From the NCBI RefSeq assembly GCF_036226685.1, contig NZ_CP109009.1, positions 6,847,501-6,911,500 on the forward strand: a stretch of 64,000 nucleotides of DNA. Reading direction: 5' to 3'. The position numbers were made by a program, and so were the translations under genes. This DNA comes from Streptomyces sp. NBC_00690. GTDB lineage: Bacteria > Actinomycetota > Actinomycetes > Streptomycetales > Streptomycetaceae. A model generated the notes under the pieces. It did no database searches. It was given only the letters and a program-made list of their open reading frames with translations, and had not been told where the DNA came from. Of this stretch, positions 8,938 through 18,037 are shown piece after piece; position 1 is the stretch's first letter, and the number at the start of each line of letters is the position of its first letter.

Positions 8938-9825
8938 ATGGACTTCCTCCGCCCCGCCAGCTGGGAGGATGCGCTCGCCGCCAAGGCCGAGTACCCCGCG
9001 GCCGTACCCATCGCGGGTGGCACCGACGTCATGGTCGAGATCAACTTCGACCACCGTCGGCCCTCCCGGCTGATGGACCTCACCCGTATCGGGGAACTCG
9101 GTGAGTGGGAGGTCGGCGACGATACGGTCCGGCTCGGCGCGTCCGTCCCGTACACCCAGATCATGGAGAACCTGCGGGGCGAGTTGCCCGCGCTCGCCCT
9201 CGCCGCGCACACCGTGGCCTCGCCGCAGATCCGCAATCGGGGCGGTGTCGGCGGCAACCTCGGTACGGCGTCGCCCGCCGGTGACGCCCATCCGGCGCTC
9301 CTCGCCGCGGGTGCCGAGGTCGAGGCGGTCTCGCTGCGCGGCACCCGCCGCATCCCCATCGACGACTTCTACACGGGCGTCAAGCGCAACGCCCTCGCCG
9401 CCGATGAACTCATCAGGGCCGTCCACATCCCCCGTGCCGACGGCCCGCAGCAGTTCGCCAAGGTGGGTACCCGCAATGCCATGGTGATCGCGGTCTGTGC
9501 CTTCTCGCTCGCGCTCCACCCCGCGACCCGTACGGTCCGCACCGGAATCGGATCGGCGGCGCCGACACCCGTTCGGGCGAGGACGGCGGAGGAATTCCTC
9601 GCCGCGGCTCTCGACGAAGGGGGGTTCTGGGACAACGGCCGGCCCCTTCCGCCCCCGGTCGTCGGCCAGTTCGCGGAACTGGCGTCGGGCGCCTGCAACC
9701 CCATCGACGACGTCCGCGGCACGGCGCGCTATCGCCGGCACGCGGTCGGGGTGCTGGCCCGGCGCACCCTGGGCTGGACCTGGCAGTCGTACCGCGGAGG
9801 AGAGAGGAGCACCCCGTGCGGGTGA
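8938..9825 (+). CDS. Xanthine dehydrogenase, FAD-binding subunit
   Basis: 295 residues. The FAD-binding motif of the CO-dehydrogenase/xanthine-dehydrogenase medium subunits appears as PIAGGTDVMVEINF (residues ~22-35), and a second as IRNRGGVGGNLGTASPAGDA (~100-119). This subunit passes electrons from the iron-sulfur clusters to NAD+ through FAD during oxidation of hypoxanthine or xanthine. It is first in a four-gene rightward operon and overlaps the next gene by 10 bases. The start follows GGAAGAGAGCC. The divergent PucR regulator supports a purine substrate rather than CO or an aldehyde, but other molybdenum hydroxylases share this layout. Confidence 0.88.
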   Translation: MDFLRPASWEDALAAKAEYPAAVPIAGGTDVMVEINFDHRRPSRLMDLTRIGELGEWEVGDDTVRLGASVPYTQIMENLRGELPALALAAHTVASPQIRNRGGVGGNLGTASPAGDAHPALLAAGAEVEAVSLRGTRRIPIDDFYTGVKRNALAADELIRAVHIPRADGPQQFAKVGTRNAMVIAVCAFSLALHPATRTVRTGIGSAAPTPVRARTAEEFLAAALDEGGFWDNGRPLPPPVVGQFAELASGACNPIDDVRGTARYRRHAVGVLARRTLGWTWQSYRGGERSTPCG

Positions 9826-10388
9826 ATTTCACCGTCAACGGACGCCCGCAGCAGGCCGACGACGTGTGGGAGGGCGAAAGCCTGCTCTACGTCCTGCGGG
9901 AGCGGCTCGGGCTGCCCGGCTCCAAGAACGCGTGCGAACAGGGCGAGTGCGGATCCTGCACGGTTCGACTCGACGGGGTGCCGGTCTGTTCGTGCCTGGT
10001 GGCCGCAGGACAGGCCGAGGGGCGGGACGTCGTCACCGTGGAAGGGCTCGCCGAACTCGCCCGGCAGCGCGACGATGCCGCGGCGCAGCCCGCCACCGGC
10101 ACCCCCCGCGCTACGGCAGCCGCTCAGATCGATGAGATCGATGAGATCGATCCGCTCGCACCCATCCAGCGGGCGTTCGTCGACGCCGGCGCGGTCCAGT
10201 GCGGTTTCTGCACCCCCGGACTGCTGGTCGCCGCCGATGAGTTGCTGGAGCGCCAGCCCGAGCCGTCGGACGCGGACATCCGGGAAGCACTCTCCGGCAA
10301 CCTCTGCCGCTGCACCGGCTACGAGAAGATCCTGGACGCGGTCCGGCTGGCCGCCGCCCGCCAGGCAGCGCCCGAACGGACGGTGTGA
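9816..10388 (+). CDS. Xanthine dehydrogenase, 2Fe-2S subunit
   Basis: 190 residues with two [2Fe-2S] sites. The plant-type ferredoxin motif is CEQGECGSC plus a later Cys (residues ~45-67). The helical C-terminal domain carries CGFC and CRC (~129-165), as in small subunits of molybdenum hydroxylases. It relays electrons between the Mo and FAD subunits. GTG 9816 overlaps the end of the FAD subunit gene, suggesting coupled translation. Between the two domains is a short run of Asp-Glu-Ile repeats encoded by tandem GATGAGATC units, which looks like a recent small expansion in the linker. Confidence 0.9.
   Translation: MRVNFTVNGRPQQADDVWEGESLLYVLRERLGLPGSKNACEQGECGSCTVRLDGVPVCSCLVAAGQAEGRDVVTVEGLAELARQRDDAAAQPATGTPRATAAAQIDEIDEIDPLAPIQRAFVDAGAVQCGFCTPGLLVAADELLERQPEPSDADIREALSGNLCRCTGYEKILDAVRLAAARQAAPERTV
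10129..10152 (+). repeat. Short in-frame tandem repeat in the 2Fe-2S subunit linker
   Basis: GATGAGATC-like units repeat in frame and encode alternating Asp-Glu-Ile, between the two iron-sulfur domains. The homopolymer-like pattern differs from the surrounding codons. Confidence 0.6.
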
Positions 10389-10393
10389 GGACC

Positions 10394-12787
10394 ATGACCA
10401 CGATCGGCACGGCCACCGGACTCACCCAGGGCGCCCGCACCCGCGGCGGCATCGGCGAGTCCACCCTCCGCCCGGACGGCGTCCTCAAGGTCACCGGAGA
10501 GTTCGCGTACGCCTCCGACCTCTGGCACGAGGACATGCTGTGGGGCCACACCCTGCGCTCTCCGCACGCCCATGCCGAGATCAGGTCCATCGACATCTCC
10601 GAGGCCCTGGCCGTCCCCGGTGTGCACGCCGTGCTCACCCACGCCGACCTCCCCACCGATGTCCGGCACTACGGCCTGGAGATCCAGGACGCCCCCGTAC
10701 TCGCCGAGGGCAAGGTCCGCCACCACGGCGAGCCGGTCGCCCTCGTGGCGGCGGACCACCCGGAGACCGCCCGTCGCGCGGCCGCCAAGATCCGCGTCGA
10801 CTACGTCGAACTGCCGGTGATCACCGATGAGCGGTCCGCCACCGCGCCCGATGCGGTGCTCATCCACGAGGACCGCGACGACCACTACAGCCCCTACGTA
10901 CCCCACCCCAACATCGTGCACCGCCAGCCGATCGTCCGCGGTGACGCCGCCCGGGCCGCCGAACGCGCCGATGTGATCGTCACCGGTGAGTACGTCTTCG
11001 GCATGCAGGACCAGGCTTTCCTGGGCCCCGAGTCCGGTATGGCCATCCCCGCCGACGACGGCGGAGTGGAACTCCACGTGGCCACCCAGTGGTTGCACGC
11101 GGACCTCCAGCAGATCGCCCCCGTCCTCGGTCTGCCCCCGAGCAAGGTGCGGATGACGCTCTCCGGCGTCGGCGGCGCCTTCGGCGGTCGGGAAGACCTC
11201 TCCATGCAGATCCACGCCTGTCTGCTCGCCCTGCACACCGGCAAACCGGTGAAGATGGTCTACAACCGGTTCGAATCATTCTTCGGCCATGTGCATCGGC
11301 ACCCGGCCACCCTCACCTATGAGCACGGCGCCACCAAGGACGGCAAGCTCACCCATGTGAAGTGCAGGATCGTGCTGGACGGCGGGGCGTACGCGTCCTC
11401 GTCCCCGGCCGTCGTGGGAAACGCCGCCTCCCTCGGCATCGGCCCCTATGTGGTGGACGACGTCGACATCGAGACCATCGCCCTCTACACCAACAACCCA
11501 CCCTGCGGGGCGATGCGCGGATTCGGCGCGGTCCAGGCGTGCTTCGCCTACGAGGCCCAGATGGACCGCGTCGCCGCCGAACTGGGCCTCGATCCGGTGG
11601 AGTTCCGACAGCGCAACGCCATGTCCCAGGGCACGATCATGCCCACGGGGCAGCGGGTCGACTTCCCCGCGCCGGTGGCCGAACTGCTGCGCCGCGTCAA
11701 GGCCCGCCCGCTGCCGCCGGAGCGCCAGTGGGAGACCGCGGGCGCGGCGGCCGATGTGCGCGCACTGCCGGGGGGCCTGTCCAACACCACCCACGGCGAG
11801 GACGTGGTGCGTGGCATCGGCTATGCGGTGGGCATCAAGAACGTCGGCTTCTCCGAGGGCTTCGACGACTACTCGACCGCCCGCGTCCGGCTGGAGAACA
11901 TCGCGGGCGAGCCGGTGGTGACCGTACACACCGCCATGGCCGAGGTCGGCCAGGGCGGGGTGACCGTCCACGCCCAGATCGCCCGCACCGAACTGGGCGT
12001 CGCCCAGGTCACCATCGCACCGGCGGACACCCGGGTCGGCTCCGCAGGCTCCACATCGGCATCCCGACAGACCTACGTCACCGGAGGCGCGATCAAACAC
12101 GCCTGCGAGATCGTGCGCGAACGCGTCCTCGAACGGGGGCGGCGCACGCACGGTTCGTACCATCCCGCCTGGGCCCACGCGGACCTGCGACTTGAGGGCG
12201 GCAGAGTGGTCACCGATGCGGGCGAGGCGCTGGCCGATCTGGCGGAGGTGTTGGGGGACGAGCCGGTCGAGACCGAGACGGAGTGGCGTCCCCGCCGCAC
12301 GGAGGCGCTCGACCGGGTGACCGGCCAGGGCAACGGGCACATCCAGTACTCCTTCGCCGCCCATCGCGCGGTCGTCGAGGTCGACGTCGAACTGGGGCTG
12401 GTGAAGGTGGTCGAACTCGCCTGCGCCCAGGACGTCGGCAAGGCACTCAACCCGCTCTCCGTCGTCGGGCAGATCCAGGGCGGCACCACCCAGGGGCTGG
12501 GGATCGCGGTGATGGAGGAGATCGTCGTCGACCCGGTGACCGCGCGGGTGCGCAACCCCTCCTTCACCGACTATCTGATCCCCACCATCCTGGACACCCC
12601 CACCATCCCCGTGGACGTGCTGGAACTCGCCGACGAGCACGCTCCCTACGGGCTCCGCGGTGTCGGCGAAGCACCCACTCTCTCCTCGACCCCGGCCGTG
12701 CTCGCGGCCATCCGCGCCGCCACCGGTCTGGCGCTCACCAGGGTGCCGGTGCGCCCCGAGCACCTCACCGGTACGACCGGCGGGTGA
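10394..12787 (+). CDS. Xanthine dehydrogenase, molybdopterin-binding subunit
   Basis: 797 residues, the usual length for the large subunit. Conserved molybdenum-cofactor segments are present: GVGGAFGGRED (~residues 260-270), PCGAMRGFGAVQACFAYEAQ (~375-395), a glutamine loop GQGGVTVHAQIARTE (~520), and GVGEAPTLSS near residue 755 with the glutamate expected to be catalytic in xanthine dehydrogenases. It hydroxylates the purine ring at the Mo centre. ATG 10394 follows TGAGGACC and was preferred over GTG 10385, which overlaps the preceding stop codon. The next gene, xdhC-like, starts 49 bases downstream. Confidence 0.9.
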   Translation: MTTIGTATGLTQGARTRGGIGESTLRPDGVLKVTGEFAYASDLWHEDMLWGHTLRSPHAHAEIRSIDISEALAVPGVHAVLTHADLPTDVRHYGLEIQDAPVLAEGKVRHHGEPVALVAADHPETARRAAAKIRVDYVELPVITDERSATAPDAVLIHEDRDDHYSPYVPHPNIVHRQPIVRGDAARAAERADVIVTGEYVFGMQDQAFLGPESGMAIPADDGGVELHVATQWLHADLQQIAPVLGLPPSKVRMTLSGVGGAFGGREDLSMQIHACLLALHTGKPVKMVYNRFESFFGHVHRHPATLTYEHGATKDGKLTHVKCRIVLDGGAYASSSPAVVGNAASLGIGPYVVDDVDIETIALYTNNPPCGAMRGFGAVQACFAYEAQMDRVAAELGLDPVEFRQRNAMSQGTIMPTGQRVDFPAPVAELLRRVKARPLPPERQWETAGAAADVRALPGGLSNTTHGEDVVRGIGYAVGIKNVGFSEGFDDYSTARVRLENIAGEPVVTVHTAMAEVGQGGVTVHAQIARTELGVAQVTIAPADTRVGSAGSTSASRQTYVTGGAIKHACEIVRERVLERGRRTHGSYHPAWAHADLRLEGGRVVTDAGEALADLAEVLGDEPVETETEWRPRRTEALDRVTGQGNGHIQYSFAAHRAVVEVDVELGLVKVVELACAQDVGKALNPLSVVGQIQGGTTQGLGIAVMEEIVVDPVTARVRNPSFTDYLIPTILDTPTIPVDVLELADEHAPYGLRGVGEAPTLSSTPAVLAAIRAATGLALTRVPVRPEHLTGTTGG

Positions 12788-12836
12788 CGGACGGCTCTCC
12801 CCGTCCGCCACCCGCCGAAGACCCCAGGAGACCGCC

Positions 12837-14030
12837 ATGCTGGACATCGCCGACGACCTGAACCGGTGGGTCGTGCAGGGCCGTGCGTTCGCCGTGGCCA
12901 CAGTGGTGGGCATCAGCGGTAGCGCGCCCCGCCAACTGGGTGCGGCGCTCGCGGTCGACGCCGAGGGGAACGCGATCGGGTCGGTCTCGGGGGGATGTGT
13001 GGAAGGGGCCGTGTACGAACTGTGCCGCCAGGCCAACGAGGACGGTCGGCCCATTCGGGAGCGCTTCGACCACGACGATGAGGACGCCTTCGCGGTGGGA
13101 CTGAGCTGTGGCGGTGTGATCGACGTCCTGGTCACCCCGATCCGGCCGCCCGGCAGCCGGGCCCAGGCGCACCACGCCGGGCCCGTCGATCCTTCGACCG
13201 TCGTGCACGCGGCGCTCGCCGCTGCCGCACGCGGCGAGAGCGTCGCACTCGCCCGGGTCATCGACGGGCCCTCCTCGCTGGTGGGGCGCGCCCTGCTGGC
13301 GCGGCCCGGCGGCGCCTGCGAGGGGACGCTCGGCGGTCGGCCGGAGCTGGATCGGGCCGTGGCCGCCGAGGCCGCCGTGTTGTGGGAAGCCGGCCGCACG
13401 GCCACCGTGGACCTCGGGGCGGACGGCAGTCGGTGCGCCACCGCCCTGCGCATCCTGGTGGAGACGACCGGGCCCGCACCGCGCATGATCGTGTTCGGGG
13501 CGGTCGACTTCGCATCGGCGCTGGTGCGCATCGGGAAGTTCCTCGGCTATCACGTCACGGTGTGCGACGCCCGGCCCGTCTTCGCCACCAGGGAGCGCTT
13601 TCCCGAAGCGGATGAGATCGTCGTCGACTGGCCGCACCGCTACCTTGACGCGACGCGCACCGATGCCCGGACGGTGCTGTGCGTCCTCACCCATGACGCC
13701 AAGTTCGACATCCCCCTCCTGGAACGCGCCCTACGGCTGCCCGTGGCCTACGTCGGTGCGATGGGATCCCGCCGTACCCATCGGGAGCGGGACGCCCGAC
13801 TGCGCGCGGCCGGGCTGACCGATCGGGAACGGGCCGGGCTGCGCAGTCCCATCGGTTTGGACCTCGGAGCCCACACCCCGGAGGAGACCGCCCTGTCCAT
13901 CGCGGCGGAGATCGTCGCGGGACGGCGGGGCGGCAGCGGCGTACCCCTGCGGGGCGGACAGCGCCCCATCCACCACTCCGGACCGCACCACCCGCCATCG
14001 GGGGAAGCCCACTTCGGGGCGTTGACGTAG
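12837..14030 (+). CDS. XdhC-family maturation factor
   Basis: 397 residues. The N-terminal XdhC/CoxI domain holds VGISGSAPRQLGAALAV and GSVSGGCVEGAV (residues ~20-60), and the C-terminal Rossmann domain holds MIVFGAVDFASALVRIGKFL (~222-241) and YVGAMGSRRTHRERDARL (~305). XdhC proteins bind and insert the sulfurated molybdenum cofactor into xanthine dehydrogenase, so its place at the end of the operon fits. CAGGAG lies 6 bases before the ATG at 12837, which excludes the longer frame open upstream inside the Mo-subunit gene. The last ~30 residues are His/Pro/Gly-rich and probably flexible. Confidence 0.88.
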   Translation: MLDIADDLNRWVVQGRAFAVATVVGISGSAPRQLGAALAVDAEGNAIGSVSGGCVEGAVYELCRQANEDGRPIRERFDHDDEDAFAVGLSCGGVIDVLVTPIRPPGSRAQAHHAGPVDPSTVVHAALAAAARGESVALARVIDGPSSLVGRALLARPGGACEGTLGGRPELDRAVAAEAAVLWEAGRTATVDLGADGSRCATALRILVETTGPAPRMIVFGAVDFASALVRIGKFLGYHVTVCDARPVFATRERFPEADEIVVDWPHRYLDATRTDARTVLCVLTHDAKFDIPLLERALRLPVAYVGAMGSRRTHRERDARLRAAGLTDRERAGLRSPIGLDLGAHTPEETALSIAAEIVAGRRGGSGVPLRGGQRPIHHSGPHHPPSGEAHFGALT

Positions 14031-14100
14031 GACTCGGCGTCGTACGGCTCGCGTCAAGTGGTCGGCCGATGGGGGCTGGGAAGCGGGCGGACGTACCGTC

Positions 14101-14832
14101 TCAGACGGGGCGGCGGGCCACGACCAGACGGCACCGGGGGCTGCCGTCCGGCAGCCGACCCAACTGCTCCAACGGACTGAGCTCCACCGTGAATCCGGCG
14201 TCGATCAACTCCTTGCGCACCTCGTGCAGTCGGAAGGTGCGGTAGTACATCACGAAGGACGGATGCCACAGTGCATTGCGTACCCGCATTGCCGCATCGA
14301 AGGCCAAGAGCGTCAGATACGCGGGGGAGCCGACACGGGGTGGTGCGGGCAGGGGGAAGGCGAACATCCCGCCCGGCCGGAGGGCCCGGTGGACCTCGGC
14401 GAAGAGCCGTGGGCGTTCCGCGGGCAGGAAGTGGCCGAACGCACCGAAGCTCACGGCCAGGTCGAAGGCGTGGTGGAAGGGGAGGGCCAGGGCGTCGGCG
14501 CGCACCCAGCCGGCGTGCGGTCCGTCCGTTGGCGCGGACAGCGACGAACGCGCCTCGGCGAGCATCCCCGCGCTGAAGTCCACGCCCGTGATCCGTTCCG
14601 AGCACACCTCCCGCAGGACGCCCATGCCCGCTCCGGTGCCACAGCAGAGGTCGAGGCCGCTGCGGAAGGGGCCGAGCGTCCGGATCGCGGCGGTCACCGG
14701 ATCGAGGATGCGATCCGGGGTGCGGAAGGGTGTGGCGTTGAACTTGGGCGCGAGCAGGTCGTAGCCGCGTTCGATCGAGGAGAGCGCCTGCACGGTGAGT
14801 TCGCGGAGGGTGGGGCCCGAAGTGGAGAACAT
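14101..14832 (-). CDS. Class I SAM-dependent methyltransferase
   Basis: About 243 residues. SAM motif I is LDLCCGTGAGMG (~residues 60-71), followed by an acidic motif II (ITGVDFSAGML), RADALALPF, and the post-motif LRPGGMFAFPLP typical of the Methyltransf_11/25 fold. The substrate is unknown. The frame stays open to a TTG at 15042, which would add 70 residues rich in Asp/Tyr/Arg. Neither start has a good ribosome site. I give ATG 14832 (MFSTSGPTLRELTV) because the family-like sequence begins there. It converges on xdhC and is divergent from a small ORF, with no clear functional link to either. Confidence 0.7.
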   Translation of the reverse strand: MFSTSGPTLRELTVQALSSIERGYDLLAPKFNATPFRTPDRILDPVTAAIRTLGPFRSGLDLCCGTGAGMGVLREVCSERITGVDFSAGMLAEARSSLSAPTDGPHAGWVRADALALPFHHAFDLAVSFGAFGHFLPAERPRLFAEVHRALRPGGMFAFPLPAPPRVGSPAYLTLLAFDAAMRVRNALWHPSFVMYYRTFRLHEVRKELIDAGFTVELSPLEQLGRLPDGSPRCRLVVARRPV

Positions 14833-15082
14833 CGCCGCCACGGTACTGGCATTCGCCCATCGTGCGCGGAAGGAGTGGTACCGGCGGGCATCGATGTCAC
14901 CCTGCGCGGGACCGGGCTCCTCATACGGAACACCATCGTCCCGGCCGTCGTACGAGGCCCTCGCGCAGTCATATGCGGTTGTTTGAAAGCTTCGGTGACA
15001 TCCGTCCCGGTCTGTGATGAGGACTCGGTAAACGATAAGCAAATGCGAACACGAGGGCGACGTCTGCGGCTACGTTCACTCC

Positions 15083-15205
15083 ATGAGTGCGAAAGAGGTC
15101 CCTCACCTCAGCACGGGGTGCCCAGCGCTGCCCCCGCTCAATCGAACGGTCCTGGATGAAGGTCCGGTGGCCCGTGCGCCCTGGTTGGTGTGCGCGATCG
15201 TCTGA
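15083..15205 (+). CDS. Possible leaderless 40-residue peptide
   Basis: An ATG frame of 40 codons (MSAKEVPHLSTGCPALPPLN...LVCAIV) with mostly G/C third bases. It ends 11 bases before a strong terminator, as a real transcription unit would. There is no Shine-Dalgarno, but TACGTT at 15071-15076 would place a transcript start at or near the ATG, so leaderless translation is possible. The peptide has two cysteines and no evident membrane segment or RiPP motif. I do not recognise it. It could equally be the leader or attenuator region of the terminator. Confidence 0.4.
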   Translation: MSAKEVPHLSTGCPALPPLNRTVLDEGPVARAPWLVCAIV

Positions 15206-15215
15206 ACTCTCCCCC

Positions 15216-15255
15216 GCGTCTCCGGTGATGCCACCGGAGACGCTGCGTTTTTGCT
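15216..15255 (+). terminator. Intrinsic terminator after the small ORF
   Basis: GCGTCTCCGGTG (15216-15227) pairs perfectly with CACCGGAGACGC (15232-15243) around a 4-base loop. It is followed by TGCGTTTTT, a classic rho-independent terminator for rightward transcription. No other rightward gene ends here except the 40-codon frame. Confidence 0.85.
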
Positions 15256-15491
15256 GCTCAGCCTCTTGTCCCCAGCTTCCCTTGGTGCGTTGAATGCCGA
15301 TCCATCACAGTGAGTCCCTGCAAGCCCGGATGGCACAGAAAGGGATCAACCCGGCTCGTTCGACCATGGACGGCAACTCCTGCGGTGCTCCTCGCCCACG
15401 AAGCGTTGGCGTCGACACTTCGTCCGGCCTTATGGTTCGGTAACGCTGAATGTTCGGTCAGCAACAGTTTGCGTTGACAACAAGGACAGAG

Positions 15492-16157
15492 ATGACCAAC
15501 GTGTTGGCGATTCCTGCGCAATTAGGTCGACCTGAGCGGATGTGGGAACGCGCCGTCGTCGTCGTACTGATCGCCGCCACCAGAACCGCGAGGCCGGTGT
15601 TCCGCCTGAGTGACTGCGCGCTGTCCTGCGCCCATTCCAACGGCGGATGGACACTCGCCCTCAGGCCCGACGGCAGAGCGCTCTTCTACGGTCAGGACGT
15701 GGACTGCAGCGACACCATCCACCGCGGACCCGGCCCCGTCGACCTCCTCGCCGGCGCCCCCGACTGGCTGCCGCACCGCCAGTTGCGGGACATGAACGAC
15801 GCCCATGAACTCGGCTACCTCTACTGGTGGGAGGAGGGCCACTGGAGTCGTGCCCCCTACCCCGACTTTGTCGCGGACGACGGTCTCGTCGCCTCCTGTG
15901 ACGGATACGCCGGGATCTTCGACGACCGGTCCCTCGCCAACAGCTTCGCCGACGCCGGTTACCGTGACCGGCGGGCCGCCGAACGTTTCATCTCCCGGGT
16001 CGAACGAGGGACCGTGAACGCCACCGCGCTCCAGGACCTGATGGACTCCGCCTCCGTGTTCAGCTCCCTCCCCCAAGAGCCCCGGATATCCACCGCCCTG
16101 GAGTGGGCCGCTCGACTGGGCGTCGCCGAACGGCTGGTGTCGGGACGCGCGGTGTGA
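15492..16157 (+). CDS. Unrecognised 221-residue protein
   Basis: I do not recognise a family. The protein is soluble, rich in Asp, Arg, Trp and Ala, with no signal peptide or membrane segment. The central region (GGWTLALRPDGRALFYGQDV, and a Trp/Tyr/Glu-rich stretch near residue 110) looks like a compact beta-rich domain, and the last third is helical. ATG 15492 follows AAGGACAGAG, and third-codon GC is high throughout, so it is very likely real. It stands alone after a terminator and converges on the esterase gene. Its role cannot be judged from the sequence. Confidence 0.7.
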   Translation: MTNVLAIPAQLGRPERMWERAVVVVLIAATRTARPVFRLSDCALSCAHSNGGWTLALRPDGRALFYGQDVDCSDTIHRGPGPVDLLAGAPDWLPHRQLRDMNDAHELGYLYWWEEGHWSRAPYPDFVADDGLVASCDGYAGIFDDRSLANSFADAGYRDRRAAERFISRVERGTVNATALQDLMDSASVFSSLPQEPRISTALEWAARLGVAERLVSGRAV

Positions 16158-16209
16158 AGCGCCCCGGTGCAACCAGGCCCGAGGCGCGAGGGTGCGGGGG
16201 CGCTGCGGC

Positions 16210-17835
16210 TCAGCCAAGCCGCCGCCAGAACTCCAGTCGATGCCCGCGCACATAGTCGACCGGACCGATCGCATCGGGAGCCAGGGACTGCGTGTACGGC
16301 ACCGGGGCGCCCGGTGCGTACCGCGGCCAGGGCGGCACCCCCCGGGCCGCCGCCGGCGCCCCGGTACGGGCGAAGGCCGCCCAGTAGTCCGTCATCGTGT
16401 CCGACAGCCGCCACTGTGCGGGCGTGAAGTGAGCGCGGGCCTCCGCATCGTCGAACACATAGGGCGTGTCTCCCGCGTGGAAGGCGCCGAAGTCGAAGTC
16501 ACCGGGCAGCGGAAGGTACATCGGGGCGTCACGATCGGCGAACTCGTACGCGTACAACGGAACCCGCTGTGACAACACGGAGTGCTGCGCCGCGGTGCCC
16601 AGGGCCCACATCCGGTCGGTGACCACCGTGGCCCAAGCCAACGCGGGCGAGGGAAAGTCGCTCACCGGGTACTCGCGGGCCACCACGGCGGCATCCGCCC
16701 CGAACGCCGTGCTCAGTGCCCGGTCGTAGTCATCGGTGGTGAACGGCGCGCCCACGGCGTCGTACTGCATCCCCACGAAGGTGCGGTGTTCGTCCAACGT
16801 CGCACCCGACAGCACCGGCACCCGATGGAAACGCCCAGCGCCGAGGGCGGTGGGCGGTAGTTGCGGCAGGACCTCGTTGCCGTAGCCGAACGCCTGGAAG
16901 GCGTTCATGATGTGGGGCACCTTCAGGATCGTCTTCACCGGCAGTCCCCGCAGACACTCCAAGGTCCCTGCCGGATCGGCCGAAGCGCAGCCCAGTGACG
17001 CTGTCATCTCCGCACTGATCTCGCGCATCTCCCGCGCCGGGCGCCAGACGTACCAGGGATACCCGGGCACCTCGGGGCCCATCATCCCGGCCGGCATGTC
17101 CATCATGCCCTCCCCGCTGGAGAGCACGGCACGGTGGAAGAGGCCGCGGGCCCCGGGGGAGGTCAGATGGCCCGTGATGGCCGCCGCGCCGAAGGACGAA
17201 CCGGCCACCGTCACCCGGGTGGGGTCACCGCCGAAGGAGGCCGCGTTGCGTTGCACCCAACGCAACGCGGCCTGCTGGTCCTGGAGCCCGAACGTCCCCG
17301 AGCCCGGCAGTCCCTGCTGCGCGTACCCTCCGAAGATCCCGAGCCGGTAGTTGATCGTCACCACGACGACCCCCCGGTCGGCCAAGCCCCGAGCGCCGAA
17401 GAACTCGCCCCCACCGACCGAGCCGTCACCGTGGATCCACACCAGGACCGGCCGCGGGCCGCCCCGACCCTTCGGCGGTGCGGTCACATTGAGGACCAGG
17501 CAGTCCTCCTCCAGGCTGGAGATGTCGGCGTACGCGGACGGCACCTGCGGACACAGCGGTCCCGGCCGGCTCGTATCCCGGACCCCCGACCAGTGCCCGG
17601 CCGGGCGCGGAGCGGCCCAGCGATGGACCCCGGTCGGTGGCCCGGCGTAGGGGATGCCGAAGAAGACCCGGTGTGCACCGGAGCGGGCCCCGCGCACCTG
17701 GCCCGTGTCGACCCTCACGGTGAGTTCGTCCTGCGGTTCGACCACGGGCGCCCGGTGCGGTGTGACGCCCAGTACGGCGGTCAGCGCCGCCACGGTGAAC
17801 AGGGCCGTGGTCCAGGCCCTTCGTCCGGTGCTCAT
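16210..17835 (-). CDS. Secreted type-B carboxylesterase
   Basis: 541 residues. A signal peptide is visible (MSTGRRAWTTALFTVAALTA), then the carboxylesterase type-B core: RVFFGIPYAGPPTG, an oxyanion-loop region VLVWIHGDGSVGGGEF, and the nucleophile motif VAGSSFGAAA (Ser near residue 214). The acidic partner is probably in GATLDEHRTF (~348) and the catalytic His in GAFHAGDTPYVF (~451). The enzyme should hydrolyse esters outside the cell; substrate unknown. The ATG at 17835 follows AAGGAG with a rather long spacing of 11. An 8-bp palindrome (CGCCAGAT-CCG-ATCTGGCG, 17895-17913) about 60 bases upstream could be an operator. Confidence 0.85.
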   Translation of the reverse strand: MSTGRRAWTTALFTVAALTAVLGVTPHRAPVVEPQDELTVRVDTGQVRGARSGAHRVFFGIPYAGPPTGVHRWAAPRPAGHWSGVRDTSRPGPLCPQVPSAYADISSLEEDCLVLNVTAPPKGRGGPRPVLVWIHGDGSVGGGEFFGARGLADRGVVVVTINYRLGIFGGYAQQGLPGSGTFGLQDQQAALRWVQRNAASFGGDPTRVTVAGSSFGAAAITGHLTSPGARGLFHRAVLSSGEGMMDMPAGMMGPEVPGYPWYVWRPAREMREISAEMTASLGCASADPAGTLECLRGLPVKTILKVPHIMNAFQAFGYGNEVLPQLPPTALGAGRFHRVPVLSGATLDEHRTFVGMQYDAVGAPFTTDDYDRALSTAFGADAAVVAREYPVSDFPSPALAWATVVTDRMWALGTAAQHSVLSQRVPLYAYEFADRDAPMYLPLPGDFDFGAFHAGDTPYVFDDAEARAHFTPAQWRLSDTMTDYWAAFARTGAPAAARGVPPWPRYAPGAPVPYTQSLAPDAIGPVDYVRGHRLEFWRRLG

Positions 17836-17894
17836 GGGGATGTGCACTCCTTGCCTGCTGAGCCGGTGGTGACGGTGGTGCGCTACGACAGGGG

Positions 17895-17913
17895 CGCCAG
17901 ATCCGATCTGGCG
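17895..17913. promoter_or_regulatory. Palindrome upstream of the esterase gene
   Basis: CGCCAGAT-CCG-ATCTGGCG is a perfect 8-bp dyad with a 3-base centre, about 60 bases before the esterase start. The short loop and absence of T-rich flanks suit a protein-binding operator better than a terminator. No regulator can be assigned. Confidence 0.35.
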
Positions 17914-18037
17914 GCCGGCGTACGCAATCTGGCACTCCGGTGCGGCCTCGTGCGCGCGGCCCGCCCTGACTAGGCCCGACGACACCCGACCGGGCGGCGC
18001 TGAGCTGGCGGCGCTGGTCGACATCTGCCCCCGCCCG

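Noticed and set aside
11276..13531. A 751-codon open frame antisense to the xanthine dehydrogenase genes
   Set aside because: It lies opposite well-conserved Mo-subunit and XdhC genes and has no domain, ribosome site or coding-type codon usage. Such long shadow frames are normal in high-GC DNA.
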